Below are positions 7,702 to 16,364 of a stretch of 64,000 nucleotides of DNA, piece after piece (within the stretch, counting starts at the first letter, position 1; each line of letters starts with the position of its first letter). Position numbers and translations under genes: made by a program. The notes beneath the pieces are model-generated. The model had not been told where the DNA came from and ran no database searches. It saw only the letters and a program-made list of their open reading frames with translations. The DNA lies in NCBI GenBank assembly GCA_963753385.1, contig CAVWCC010000013.1:112168-176167 (forward strand), read 5' to 3'. The stretch is from JALZKA01 sp963753385 (GTDB lineage: Bacteria; Actinomycetota; Thermoleophilia; Solirubrobacterales; 70-9).

Positions 7702-9153
7702 ATGACAGACAGACAGGAATACATGGACCGGAGGTGGATCGCGCTGGCGCTCCTGTGCATCGCGCAGTTCGTCGTCGTCCTCGACGCCTCGATCGTGAAC
7801 GTCGCGCTGCCGACGATCGGCGAGTCGCTCACGTTCTCGCAGGAGAACCTCTCCTGGGTCGTGAACGCATACGTCCTCACCTTCGGCGGCTTCCTGCTGC
7901 TGGGCGGCCGCCTGGCCGACCTGCTCGGCCGCCGCCGGGTGTTCATCGGCGGGCTCATCCTCTTCGCCGCGGCCTCGCTCGTCGGCGGCTTCGCCGAGTC
8001 TGAGGCCACGCTGATCGCCGCTCGCGCGGTTCAGGGCCTCGGCGCCGCGCTGCTCTCGCCGGCGGCCCTATCGATCGTCACGACGACCTTCTCGGACGGC
8101 GCCGAGCGCAACAAGGCGCTGGGCCTCTGGGGCGCGGTCGCCGGATCCGGTGGCGCCGCGGGCGTGCTGCTCGGCGGGATCCTCACCGAGTACGTCGGCT
8201 GGGAGTGGGTCCTGTGGGTCAACGTGCCGATCGGGATCGCCGCAGCGGTGATCGCCCCGCGCCTGATCCTCGAGAGCCGTGCCGACCACGAGACCCGTTA
8301 CTTCGACGCCGCGGGTGCCGTCAGCGTGACGGCCGGTCTCTCCGTCCTCGTCTACGCGCTGGTCGAGGCGCCGGACGCGGGCTGGGGCTCCGGCCAGACG
8401 ATCGGGCTCCTCGCGCTCGCCGCCGGCTTGCTCGCCGCGTTCGTCGCGGTCGAGCTGCGCTCGAAGTCCCCGCTGATGCCGTTCTCGATCTTCCGCAATC
8501 GCACCCTCACCGGGGCGAACGTGGTCGGGGTCCTGACTGGGGCGTCGCTGTTCAGCATGTTCTTCTTCATCTCGCTCTATATGCAGAACGTGCTGGGCTT
8601 CAGCGCGATCGAGGCCGGGCTCGCGTACCTGCCGCTCGCCGTCTCGATCATCATCGCGGCCGGCGTCGCGTCGCAACTCGTCACCCGGGTCGGGTTCAAG
8701 CCGATCCTCGCGACGGGGATGCTGCTCATCTCCGGCGGTCTGCTCTGGTTCGGCCAGATCTCGGTCGGCGGCAGCTTCGTGGCCGACGTCCTCGGCCCGT
8801 CGCTCCTGGCCGCGGTCGGCCTCGGGTTCGCGTTCGTCCCGCAGACGATCGCAGCCGTCAGCGGCGTTGCCGACCGCGAGGCCGGTCTCGCCAGCGGGCT
8901 GATCAACACGTCGCAGCAGATCGGTGGCGCGCTGGGGCTCGCGATCCTCTCGTCGGTCGCCTTCTCGACGATCGGCGACCTGGCTGCGACCGGCGACACC
9001 GGGCCCGCGGCCCTGACCGAGGGCTACGCCGACGCCTTCATGGTCGGCGCCGGCATCGCTCTGCTGGGCGTGATCGCGACGATGTTCCTGATCCGCGGCC
9101 GTGACAGCAAGGCGCACACCGAGATCGGCGCGGCGGAGCCGGTCGAGGCGTAA
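7702..9153 (+). CDS. MFS drug exporter, DHA2 (EmrB/QacA, 14-TM) family
   Basis: A 483-residue membrane protein with AGGAGG 8 bp before its ATG. Motif A-like GRLADLLGRRRVFIGG follows TM2, and the DHA2 signature LDASIVNVALPTIGESL lies in TM1; ARAVQGLGAALLSPAAL (motif B region) and GLWGAVAGSGGAAGVLLGG (motif C) follow. About 14 hydrophobic segments are visible, with a polar tail (RDSKAHTEIGAAEPVEA). It should export lipophilic compounds by proton antiport. Expression is probably controlled by the divergent TetR gene through the two dyads upstream. A strong hairpin follows the stop. Confidence 0.93.
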   Translation: MTDRQEYMDRRWIALALLCIAQFVVVLDASIVNVALPTIGESLTFSQENLSWVVNAYVLTFGGFLLLGGRLADLLGRRRVFIGGLILFAAASLVGGFAESEATLIAARAVQGLGAALLSPAALSIVTTTFSDGAERNKALGLWGAVAGSGGAAGVLLGGILTEYVGWEWVLWVNVPIGIAAAVIAPRLILESRADHETRYFDAAGAVSVTAGLSVLVYALVEAPDAGWGSGQTIGLLALAAGLLAAFVAVELRSKSPLMPFSIFRNRTLTGANVVGVLTGASLFSMFFFISLYMQNVLGFSAIEAGLAYLPLAVSIIIAAGVASQLVTRVGFKPILATGMLLISGGLLWFGQISVGGSFVADVLGPSLLAAVGLGFAFVPQTIAAVSGVADREAGLASGLINTSQQIGGALGLAILSSVAFSTIGDLAATGDTGPAALTEGYADAFMVGAGIALLGVIATMFLIRGRDSKAHTEIGAAEPVEA

Positions 9154-9163
9154 CCCCCAACCC

Positions 9164-9213
9164 GCCGAACGTCCCGGAGTGCCCTCCATAGGGTGTACCC
9201 CGGGACGTTCGGC
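9164..9213 (+). terminator. Strong hairpin after the MFS gene
   Basis: Perfect 14-bp arms GCCGAACGTCCCGG (9164-9177) and CCGGGACGTTCGGC (9200-9213) enclose a 22-nt loop that itself contains CCCT/AGGG arms. No T-run follows, so it would be a non-canonical terminator; a protein-binding dyad is the alternative. Confidence 0.6.
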
Positions 9214-9250
9214 GCAGGGCGGGAGCGCTCGCTAGGGTTGCGCGTCCCCG

Positions 9251-10471
9251 ATGGACGCCGAGCTCGACACCGCCGCCGATGGGATTCCCGCGCCGCCCGC
9301 GGAAACGCTTCGCGAGGTGATCGAGCGCCTGGCCGCGATCGAGCGGCCGCCGTGCTCGCCCGGCGAGCGCGAGGCCGCGGAGTGGCTGGCCGCGCGGCTC
9401 CGGGCGGCGGGGGTGGAGGAGATCGCGCTCGAGGACGAGCCGAGCTGGGGCACGTTCCCGCCCAACACCACGGGCCTCAGCGCGCTCGGCGCCGCCGGCG
9501 CGGCGCTGACGCTTGCCGGCCGCCGCGTGCTCGGCGGCACGCTCTCTGCGGTCGCGCTCGCGGGCTTCATCGACGAGATCCAGAACGGGCCGCGGGTCCT
9601 GCGGCGCGCGATCCGCCGCGAGCAGACGACCGTCAACCTCGTCGCCCGGCTCGGCGATCCCGGCGCCCCCCGCACACTGGTGGTCCTTGCCCACCACGAC
9701 GCGGCGCAGACCGGCTTCATGTTCGACCAGACCGCCGTCGCCGCGTTCCACGAGCGCTTCCCTCAGGTGATCCCCAACATCAAGACCCAGCCGCCGCAGT
9801 GGTGGGGCGCCCTGGCCGGGCCGCTAGCCGGGCTGGTGGCCGCGCTGAGCGACCGGCGCGGACCCGCCAAAGCCGGCGTCTTCCTCGGGCTCGCGAGCGC
9901 CGCGGTCCTCGGCGACATGTGGCGAAGCCGGGTCGTCCCCGGCGCGAACGACAACCTCTCGGCGGTGGGCTGCCTGGTCGCACTGGCCGAGATGCTCCGC
10001 GACCGCCCCCTCCAGGGCCTTCGCGTCTGGCTCGTCTCGGCCGGCGCCGAGGAGACGCTCCAGGATGGAATCCGCGCGTTCATGGCGCGGCACCGCTCCG
10101 AGCTGCCGCCCCGATCCACCTACTTCATGAACCTCGATACCGTGGGCTCGCCGCGGCTGGTCCTGCTCGAGGGCGAGGGGCCGGTCTGGATGGAGCACTT
10201 CGACGAGGGCTTTCGCGACCGCGTCTTCGGCCTCGCGCAGCGCCACGGCTTGAACCTCGAGCGCGGCTTCCGCGCCCGTGCCTCGACCGACGCCGTGATC
10301 CCGCACCGCGACGGCTACCCGATCGCCAGCATCAGCTCGGTCAACGACTACCACTACCTCACGCACTACCACCTGCCCTCCGACGTCCCGGAGAACCTGC
10401 ACTGGGACACGGTCGCGGAGGCGAGCCGGCTCGCCTACGCGGTCGCGGAGGACCTCGCGAGCGCCGACTGA
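9251..10471 (+). CDS. M28-family zinc peptidase (aminopeptidase-like)
   Basis: A 406-residue protein. Zinc-ligand motifs appear in the M28 order: LVVLAHHDAAQTG, VPGANDNLSAVGCLVAL, SAGAEETLQDG (Glu pair), YFMNLDTVGS and the late His in YLTHYHLPSDVPEN. Two hydrophobic stretches, one at residues about 75-105 and one just before AGVFLGLASAAVLGDMW, look like membrane-associated insertions; there is no clear cleavable signal peptide. Members release N-terminal amino acids or process small peptides at or outside the membrane. A start at 9251 gives DAELDTAADGIPAPP. It stands alone between the MFS gene and an FG-GAP protein. Confidence 0.85.
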   Translation: MDAELDTAADGIPAPPAETLREVIERLAAIERPPCSPGEREAAEWLAARLRAAGVEEIALEDEPSWGTFPPNTTGLSALGAAGAALTLAGRRVLGGTLSAVALAGFIDEIQNGPRVLRRAIRREQTTVNLVARLGDPGAPRTLVVLAHHDAAQTGFMFDQTAVAAFHERFPQVIPNIKTQPPQWWGALAGPLAGLVAALSDRRGPAKAGVFLGLASAAVLGDMWRSRVVPGANDNLSAVGCLVALAEMLRDRPLQGLRVWLVSAGAEETLQDGIRAFMARHRSELPPRSTYFMNLDTVGSPRLVLLEGEGPVWMEHFDEGFRDRVFGLAQRHGLNLERGFRARASTDAVIPHRDGYPIASISSVNDYHYLTHYHLPSDVPENLHWDTVAEASRLAYAVAEDLASAD

Positions 10472-10499
10472 ATCCGCTCAGGCGTATGCTGGCTCGCGT

Positions 10500-11684
10500 A
10501 TGAGCCGGGGGAGGAAGCGAACCGTGCTCGCGGGGACAGTGGCGGTGCTGGCCTGCTCCGTGCTTGCGGTCACCGGCCTCGCCAAGACCGAGATCTCGCG
10601 GTACAAGGTCGGGGAGTTCCCGATCGATGTCGCGGTCGGCGACTTCAACCGTGACGGGCGCGATGACCTCGCGCTGACGATCTTCCAGGGCGACCCGCAG
10701 ACGGTCGCGATCCTCCGCGGCCGCCGCAACGGGAGGTTCGCCAAGGCGAGGCAGATCCCGCTCGAGCCGGGCGACCAGCCCGACGGCCTCGTGGCGACAC
10801 GGATCGGTGCCGGCAAGGACCAGGACCTAGTCGTCGGCACGCTCGACGAGAACGTACTGGTGCTCAAGGGCAAGAAGGGCGTCGGGTTCGCTGCTCCGAA
10901 GCAGCTTCCGATCGGGGGACGCCCGAGGGAGCTCGCCGTCGGCGACTTCGACCAGGACGGGACGATGGACCTGGCCCTGAGCCGCCAGGATGCGGCTGAC
11001 GTCGCGATCGCGCTCGGACAGGGCGGCCTCAACTTCGGGGCGCCGGTCTCGGAGGGCGGCGCGGGCGGCAGCGAGATCATCGCGGCGCGACTCGACCTGG
11101 GCAACGACCTCGACCTGCTGACGATCGACCACGGCACCGACGGCTTGATGCTCCTTCGGGGGCAACCGGGCGCGGGCTTCGCTGCCGCCGAGCCGCTCCC
11201 CGCGACATTGGAGCCGTTCTCGATCGCGGTCGCCGACCTGAACGAGGACGGCATGCTCGACATCATCGCCGGCCTCGTGGGCGATCGCCCTCGCCTGTCG
11301 GTATCCGCGGGGGCGCCGGGCGGCATCTTCGCGGCGCCGGTCACCCTCACGCTGGGCCCGCGGCCGATGGTCGTCCAGGACATCGCGGTCACGAAGCTCA
11401 ATAGGGACGGCGATCCGGACCTGGTGATCACCGGGGCCCAGCAGGAAGGGGTCCGCGCGGCGCACCGGTGGGCGCGCGGAAACGGGCCGCCGCTCCGCTC
11501 GCGCGTGCTGTTCCTCAAGGGCCGGTCGGGGCTCAAGCTCAAACGCCTGCGCGAGATCAAGCTCACCGGCTCGACCAGCGCGGTAGCGGCCGAGCGGATC
11601 GGCGGGGGGAAGAACGTCGACGCGGCGGTTGCTTTGGCCCGCCCGGAGAAACCCGGGCAAGCGGTCGTGATCCTCGATCCATAG
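10500..11684 (+). CDS. Secreted FG-GAP/VCBS-repeat beta-propeller protein
   Basis: A 394-residue protein beginning MSRGRKR and a hydrophobic signal (TVLAGTVAVLACSVLAVTG). The rest is a string of FG-GAP repeats with calcium-type loops: VAVGDFNRDGRDDLAL, LAVGDFDQDGTMDLAL, IAVADLNEDGMLDIIAG and VTKLNRDGDPDLVITG, spaced about 50-110 residues. These build an integrin-alpha-like seven-bladed propeller outside the cell; the ligand is unknown. Its start follows the M28 peptidase stop by about 28 bp, so the two may be co-transcribed. Confidence 0.85.
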   Translation: MSRGRKRTVLAGTVAVLACSVLAVTGLAKTEISRYKVGEFPIDVAVGDFNRDGRDDLALTIFQGDPQTVAILRGRRNGRFAKARQIPLEPGDQPDGLVATRIGAGKDQDLVVGTLDENVLVLKGKKGVGFAAPKQLPIGGRPRELAVGDFDQDGTMDLALSRQDAADVAIALGQGGLNFGAPVSEGGAGGSEIIAARLDLGNDLDLLTIDHGTDGLMLLRGQPGAGFAAAEPLPATLEPFSIAVADLNEDGMLDIIAGLVGDRPRLSVSAGAPGGIFAAPVTLTLGPRPMVVQDIAVTKLNRDGDPDLVITGAQQEGVRAAHRWARGNGPPLRSRVLFLKGRSGLKLKRLREIKLTGSTSAVAAERIGGGKNVDAAVALARPEKPGQAVVILDP

Positions 11685-11702
11685 GGGCACCGGAAGGGGC
11701 GG

Positions 11703-11733
11703 TCTGACAGGACGCCCTGTCAGACTCTACAAT
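11703..11733 (+). promoter_or_regulatory. Promoter with embedded operator for the P450 gene
   Basis: A palindrome TCTGACAGG-ACGC-CCTGTCAGA (11703-11724, 9-bp perfect arms) overlaps a -35-like CTGACA (11704-11709), with TACAAT as -10 (11728-11733) after an 18-bp spacer. The ATG at 11742 is only 8 bp beyond the -10, implying a leaderless transcript. A repressor on the dyad would block RNA polymerase. Confidence 0.7.
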
Positions 11734-11741
11734 CGACCGAG

Positions 11742-13160
11742 ATGACGGTGCAGACGCCGACAGCGGAGCGGCCGCCCGGGGTGGCGCGGGTGATCGCCGA
11801 CGCCCGCGAGGAGCTCGCCCGCAGGCCGAAGCTGCCGCCCGGAGAGCTCAATTTCAGCCTGCGCCGCACGCACCGCTTCCAGCGCGACACGCTGGCCACG
11901 ACGCTCGAGTACCACCGGCGCTACGGCGACGTGTTCTCGGTCCGGATGTTCCACCGCGCGACGGTGGTGATGCTCGGCCCGGAGGCCAACCATTTCGTCA
12001 CGGTCGTGGGCGCCGACAACTTCAGCTGGCGCGAGGGGATGTTCGGCGAGCAGCTGATCCCGCTGATCGGCGACGGGCTGATCACCACCGACTGGGAGTA
12101 CCACGACCGGGCCCGCAAGATCATGATGCCTGCGTTCCATCGCGAGCGGATGGATGCCGCTGTCGGCGTGATGGTCGACGAGGCGCAGCGGGCGCTCGAG
12201 CCCTGGCGCCCGGGCGCGACGGTCGACGTCTATCACTGGATGCGCGATCTCTCGATGAGCATCGCGATGCGGGCGCTGGTGGGCCTCGACCCGCGGCGCG
12301 GGGGGATCGGGCACGAGGCCGCCACGGCCTTCGAGCGCGCGCTCGCGTTCTACGACACCGAGACCTGGTGGATGCTCCTGCGCGGGCCCGGATCGCCGTG
12401 GGCGCGGCTGCAGCGGGCGCGACGCGACCTCGACCGGATCGTCTACGGCGAGATCGCCCGCCGGCGCGCGGAGGGTGCCGACGGCGACGATGTCCTGTCC
12501 ATGCTGATCCAGGCACGGGACGAGGACGGCGACGGCTTCACCGACCGGGAGCTGCGCGACCAGACGATGCACCTTCTGTTCGGCGGCCACGACACGTCCT
12601 CGTCGACCCTCTCGTTCCTGGTCTACGAGCTCGCGCGGCATCCGGAGGTGGCGGCTCGGATCCGAGACGAGCAGGCCCGGGTGCTCGACGGCCGCCCGCC
12701 CACCGTCGATGAGCTGATGAAGGAGCTGCCGCAGCTCGAAATGGCGTTCGACGAGACTCTGCGGCTCTACCCGCCCGTCTGGTTCGGTCCGCGGAAGGCG
12801 GTGAAGGACTTCGAGTTCCAGGGGCACCACATCCCAGCCGGGACGCACATCATGCACTCCTCGTGGACGAGCCACCGCTTGCCCCACGTCTTCCCGCAGC
12901 CCGAGGAGTTCATCCCCGAGCGCTTCACGCCGGAGGCCCGCGCCAAGCTGCCGAAGGGCGCCTACATCCCGTTCGGCGGCGGCCGGCGGATCTGCATCGG
13001 CAAGCGCTTCGGGCAGCTGGTCGTGAAGGCGGTCGCGACCTCGCTGCTCCAGCGCTTCGAGTTCGATCTCGCGCCCGGCTACGAGCTCGAGGTTGACAAG
13101 CTGCCGACGTTGAGCCCCCGAGGAGGCCTGCCGGTGGTACTGAGCAAACCCCGTCGGTAG
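11742..13160 (+). CDS. Cytochrome P450
   Basis: A 472-residue haem monooxygenase. The I-helix oxygen-binding motif is MHLLFGGHDTSSSTLSF, the ExxR motif is FDETLRLYPP, and the haem-ligand loop is IPFGGGRRICIGKRF with the axial Cys. It is longer than most soluble bacterial P450s (about 400) and resembles CYP4/CYP102-like fatty-acid or terpenoid hydroxylases in style (WREGMFGEQLIPLIGDGLIT). No ferredoxin or reductase gene is adjacent, so redox partners must come from elsewhere. Substrate unknown; an adjacent acyl-CoA dehydrogenase hints at lipid or steroid metabolism, only as inference. Confidence 0.95.
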   Translation: MTVQTPTAERPPGVARVIADAREELARRPKLPPGELNFSLRRTHRFQRDTLATTLEYHRRYGDVFSVRMFHRATVVMLGPEANHFVTVVGADNFSWREGMFGEQLIPLIGDGLITTDWEYHDRARKIMMPAFHRERMDAAVGVMVDEAQRALEPWRPGATVDVYHWMRDLSMSIAMRALVGLDPRRGGIGHEAATAFERALAFYDTETWWMLLRGPGSPWARLQRARRDLDRIVYGEIARRRAEGADGDDVLSMLIQARDEDGDGFTDRELRDQTMHLLFGGHDTSSSTLSFLVYELARHPEVAARIRDEQARVLDGRPPTVDELMKELPQLEMAFDETLRLYPPVWFGPRKAVKDFEFQGHHIPAGTHIMHSSWTSHRLPHVFPQPEEFIPERFTPEARAKLPKGAYIPFGGGRRICIGKRFGQLVVKAVATSLLQRFEFDLAPGYELEVDKLPTLSPRGGLPVVLSKPRR

Positions 13161-13187
13161 CGGACGCGAAGCGGAGCAGCCGACGGG

Positions 13188-14462
13188 CTATTGGATTTTG
13201 AGGCCCGAGATCGCGCGCGCGATGACCAGGCGCTGGATCTCCGCGGTGCCCTCGAAGATGTCGTAGATCTTCGCGTCGCGGTGCATCCGCTCGACCGGGA
13301 ACTCCCGGGTGTAGCCGTTGCCGCCGAGGATCTGCATCGCGCGCTCGGTGACCCACACGGCGACCTCGCCGGCCTTGAGCTTCGACATCGAGCCTTCGGC
13401 GTTCTCGAAGGTCTGGCCCGACTTGCCCATCCAGGCGGCGCGCCAGACGAGCAACCGTGAGGCGTCGATCTCGAGCTTCATGTTCGCGAGCGTGAACGCG
13501 ATCGCCTGGTTCTCGATGATCGGGCGGCCGAACTGGACGCGCTCCTTGGCGTAGTCGAGCGCGTACTCATAGGCGCCGCGGGCGATGCCGACGGCCTGCG
13601 CGCCGACGATCGGGCGGGTCGCCTCGAAGGTCTGCATCGCGGCCTGCGACTTCGACTGCTTGCCCTCGCGCACCCGCGCGAGGCGCTCGTCGAGCTTCTC
13701 CTTGCCGCCGAGCAGGCACGAGCCGGGGACGCGGCAGTCGTCGAGGTGGACGTCGGCCGTGTGCGAGGCGCGGAGGCCGTGCTTCTTCACCTTGGCGCCC
13801 TGCTCGCAGCCTGGCGTTCCGGGCGGGATCACGAACGCCGCATGGCCGCGCGAGCCGAGCTCGCGGTCGACCGAGGCGATGACGACATGGACGTCGGCGA
13901 TGCCACCGTTCGTCGCCCAGGCCTTCTGGCCGTTCAGGACCCACTCGTCCTTGGCATCGTCGTACTTGGCGGTCGTGCGGAGCGCCGAGACGTCGGAGCC
14001 GGCGTCGGGCTCGGACGCGCAGAACGCGGCGACCTTCGGCTCCTCGACCGTGCCGTAGCACTGCGGGATCCACTCGCCCATCTGCTCGGGAGTGCCCTGC
14101 CCGAAGATCGCCGCGACGGCGAGGCCGGTGCCCTGGATCGAGAGGCCGATGCCGGCGTCGCCCCAGAAGAGCTCCTCGTTCACGATCGGTAGCGTCAGCC
14201 CGCTGGAGTCGGCGAAGAACTGGGCCATGCCCTCGAACCCATAGAGACCGATCTTCGCGGCCTCCTGGATCACCGGCCAGGGCGTCTCCTCGCGCTCGTC
14301 CCACTCGTGGGCGGCGGGGCGGACGACGTTCTCCGAGAACCCATGGACCCAGTCGCGGATGTCCTTCTGGTCCTGCGAGAGCTCGAGCGAGAACGGCGGG
14401 GTGTCGTCGCTCGAGATGGCCTCCTCGATCTGCGAGGCGGCTTCGGTGGTGGCGGTCGTCAC
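13188..14462 (-). CDS. Acyl-CoA dehydrogenase
   Basis: A 424-residue flavoprotein from a GTG at 14462 (TTATTEAASQIEE). FAD/substrate motifs are present: AAFCASEPDAGSDVSALRT, WVLNGQKAWATNGG, VQFGRPIIENQAIAFTLANM, QILGGNGYTREFPVER and the catalytic-base region YDIFEGTAEIQRLVIAR. It introduces the 2,3-double bond into acyl-CoA thioesters and needs electron-transfer flavoprotein, not encoded here. It is divergent from a TetR gene across 117 bp that hold two CTAC-N5-GTAG dyads, so it is likely the target of that regulator. An insert near residues 250-275 rich in Lys/Arg (VREGKQSKSQ) is slightly unusual. Chain-length preference is unknown. Confidence 0.93.
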   Translation of the reverse strand: MTTATTEAASQIEEAISSDDTPPFSLELSQDQKDIRDWVHGFSENVVRPAAHEWDEREETPWPVIQEAAKIGLYGFEGMAQFFADSSGLTLPIVNEELFWGDAGIGLSIQGTGLAVAAIFGQGTPEQMGEWIPQCYGTVEEPKVAAFCASEPDAGSDVSALRTTAKYDDAKDEWVLNGQKAWATNGGIADVHVVIASVDRELGSRGHAAFVIPPGTPGCEQGAKVKKHGLRASHTADVHLDDCRVPGSCLLGGKEKLDERLARVREGKQSKSQAAMQTFEATRPIVGAQAVGIARGAYEYALDYAKERVQFGRPIIENQAIAFTLANMKLEIDASRLLVWRAAWMGKSGQTFENAEGSMSKLKAGEVAVWVTERAMQILGGNGYTREFPVERMHRDAKIYDIFEGTAEIQRLVIARAISGLKIQ

Positions 14463-14544
14463 GGCAGGTTCAACTCCTAGTCTGTGAGGCGGAGGCCGAA
14501 GGCCGAAGCCGAGCCCCGCCGTTGTTGAGGCGGCTTGTTCATTT

Positions 14545-14577
14545 CTACTGTGGGTAGGAAAATGCTACCATAAGTAG
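14545..14577. promoter_or_regulatory. Twin operators between acyl-CoA dehydrogenase and TetR gene
   Basis: CTACTGTGGGTAG (14545-14557) and CTACCATAAGTAG (14565-14577) share the design CTAC-N5-GTAG, each followed by GAA, and sit exactly 20 bp apart (about two helical turns). The second ends 2 bp before the TetR ATG. They are the likely autoregulatory sites. Confidence 0.72.
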
Positions 14578-14579
14578 GA

Positions 14580-15233
14580 ATGTCGGTGTCGCAGTCAACC
14601 AAGCCCCCCGGCCGGAAGCGGGCCGCGCACCTCGGCCCCGAGCGCCGCCGGCCGCTGGTCCTCGACGCGGCGCACGACCTGTTCCTGCGGAACGGCTTCG
14701 AGGGGACCTCGATGGACGCGATCGCCGCCGCGGCCGGTGTCTCGAAGCCGGTCGTCTACGACTGCTTTTCGTCGAAGGACGAGCTGTTCACCGCGATGCT
14801 CGACCGCGAGGAGGAGCGCGTCCTGCGCGAGACCGAGGCCGCGCTTCGCACCCACGGCGGCAGCGCCGACCCCGAGGGCGCGCTGATCCGCGGCTTCGAG
14901 GCCTTCCTGACCGCCGTCGCCGACTCGCCCGACATCTACCGCGTCGTCTTCCTCGGCGAGGGCGGCGGCAACGAGGTAGTCGCCGCCCGCATCACCCGCG
15001 GCATCGAGCGGCAGGCCCAGCTCGCGGCGACGATCACCCGCCGCTGGGTCGAGGGCCTGACCGAGCTCGAGGGGGAGGAGGCCGAGGCGACGGCGCAGCT
15101 CCTCGGCCAGACGATCGTCGGCATCGCCCAGGTCGGCGCGCGCACACTGCTGCGCGACCCCGACCGCTGGACGCCCGCCACGCTCGCCGAGAAGCTCGGC
15201 CGCATGGTCTGGGCCGCACGCGCAGCGATCTAG
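14580..15233 (+). CDS. TetR family regulator, likely controlling acyl-CoA dehydrogenase
   Basis: A 217-residue protein beginning MSVSQSTKPPGRKRAAHLG. The HTH is FEGTSMDAIAAAAGVSKPVVYDCFSSK; the rest is an all-helical ligand/dimer domain (AFLTAVADSPDIYRVVF, AQLLGQTIVGIAQVGARTL). The ATG at 14580 lies 2 bp after an operator-like dyad, so the transcript leader is very short or absent. Divergent pairing with an acyl-CoA dehydrogenase suggests it senses an acyl-CoA or lipid-derived ligand, which is inference. Confidence 0.92.
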   Translation: MSVSQSTKPPGRKRAAHLGPERRRPLVLDAAHDLFLRNGFEGTSMDAIAAAAGVSKPVVYDCFSSKDELFTAMLDREEERVLRETEAALRTHGGSADPEGALIRGFEAFLTAVADSPDIYRVVFLGEGGGNEVVAARITRGIERQAQLAATITRRWVEGLTELEGEEAEATAQLLGQTIVGIAQVGARTLLRDPDRWTPATLAEKLGRMVWAARAAI

Positions 15234-15275
15234 CCACGCATAGGAAAGGGCTCAGCGCCGCCGAATAGAAGGCGG

Positions 15276-16364
15276 ATGATGGCCGCCCTTCGCGAGTGGG
15301 ACTGGGACGCGCGCTCCGTGCTGCGCACGACGCTGATCGTGCTCGGGGTCGCGCTCGCGGTCTACGTCACGTACCTGCTGCGCAAGCCGATCTCGTGGCT
15401 CGTGATCGCGGCGTTCATCGCGATCGCGGTTTCCGGCCCGGTACGGGCGCTCAGCCGGCACATGCCGCGGGGCCTCGCGATCGCGGCGGTCTACTCGATC
15501 CTCGTTGCAGTCCCGATCGTGCTCGCCGGGCTCCTGATCCCGCCGCTGGTCGGCCAGGCCGAGGACCTCGCCGGCGACGTCCCCGGGTACGTGGACGACG
15601 TCGAGAAGTTCGTCAACGAGAACGAGACGCTCAAGAACCTCAACGAGGACTACGACATCGTCTCGAAGCTCGAGGAGGAGGCCGCCAAGCTGCCCGGCAA
15701 GATCGGTGACGCGGCGAACATCCTCAGCGATATCGGCGTCGGGATCGTCAACTCGATCTTCGCGCTGGTCACGATCCTGGTTCTCTCGATCTTCATGGTC
15801 TCGAGCGGGGGGCGTTATCTCAAGCGGTTCCTCGCAATGCAGGACGACCGGCATCGTGAGGCGATGGGCCGAGCCTTCGACTCGATCGGGACCGCGATCG
15901 GTAGCTACGTGGGCGGCGCGCTGATCCAGGCCACCCTCGCGGGCACCTTCGCGTTCATCGTGCTGACGATCCTCGGCGCGCCCTTCGCCGGGGCGCTGGC
16001 CCTGGTCGTCGCGTTCGGCGACCTGGTGCCCGTGGTCGGCGCCACTATCGCCGCCTTCTTCGTCGGGATCGTGATGCTATTCGTGAACTTCCCGGTCGGC
16101 CTGATCGTCTGGATCGTCTACGCAATCGTCTACCAGCAGATCGAGAACTACGTGATCCAGCCGCAGATCCAGCGGCGCGCCGTCCAGGTCGAGCCGCTCG
16201 TGATCCTGGTTGCCGTCCTGTTCGGCGTGACCCTGTTCGGCGTACCGGGCGCGCTGCTCGCGATCCCCACCGCGGCCTCGCTGCAGATCGTGATCCGCGA
16301 GTTCCTGGATTACCGCCGCACGTTCCGGGAGCCCGGCCCGGCCGGCACTGCTACGTCTGCCTAG
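15276..16364 (+). CDS. AI-2E family (PerM/YdiK-type) membrane permease
   Basis: A 362-residue integral membrane protein with about 7-8 TM segments. An N-terminal pair (TLIVLGVALAVYVTYLL, WLVIAAFIAIAVSG) is followed by AVYSILVAVPIVLAGLLIPPL. A soluble, charged region around residues 95-150 (DDVEKFVNENETLKNLNED) comes next, then the conserved C-terminal half with LVVAFGDLVPVVGATIAAF and QQIENYVIQPQIQRRAVQVEPL. The family was named for autoinducer-2 export but most members have unknown cargo or act as ion antiporters. It converges on the RCC1 gene with a 4-bp overlap of the 3' ends. Confidence 0.9.
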   Translation: MMAALREWDWDARSVLRTTLIVLGVALAVYVTYLLRKPISWLVIAAFIAIAVSGPVRALSRHMPRGLAIAAVYSILVAVPIVLAGLLIPPLVGQAEDLAGDVPGYVDDVEKFVNENETLKNLNEDYDIVSKLEEEAAKLPGKIGDAANILSDIGVGIVNSIFALVTILVLSIFMVSSGGRYLKRFLAMQDDRHREAMGRAFDSIGTAIGSYVGGALIQATLAGTFAFIVLTILGAPFAGALALVVAFGDLVPVVGATIAAFFVGIVMLFVNFPVGLIVWIVYAIVYQQIENYVIQPQIQRRAVQVEPLVILVAVLFGVTLFGVPGALLAIPTAASLQIVIREFLDYRRTFREPGPAGTATSA

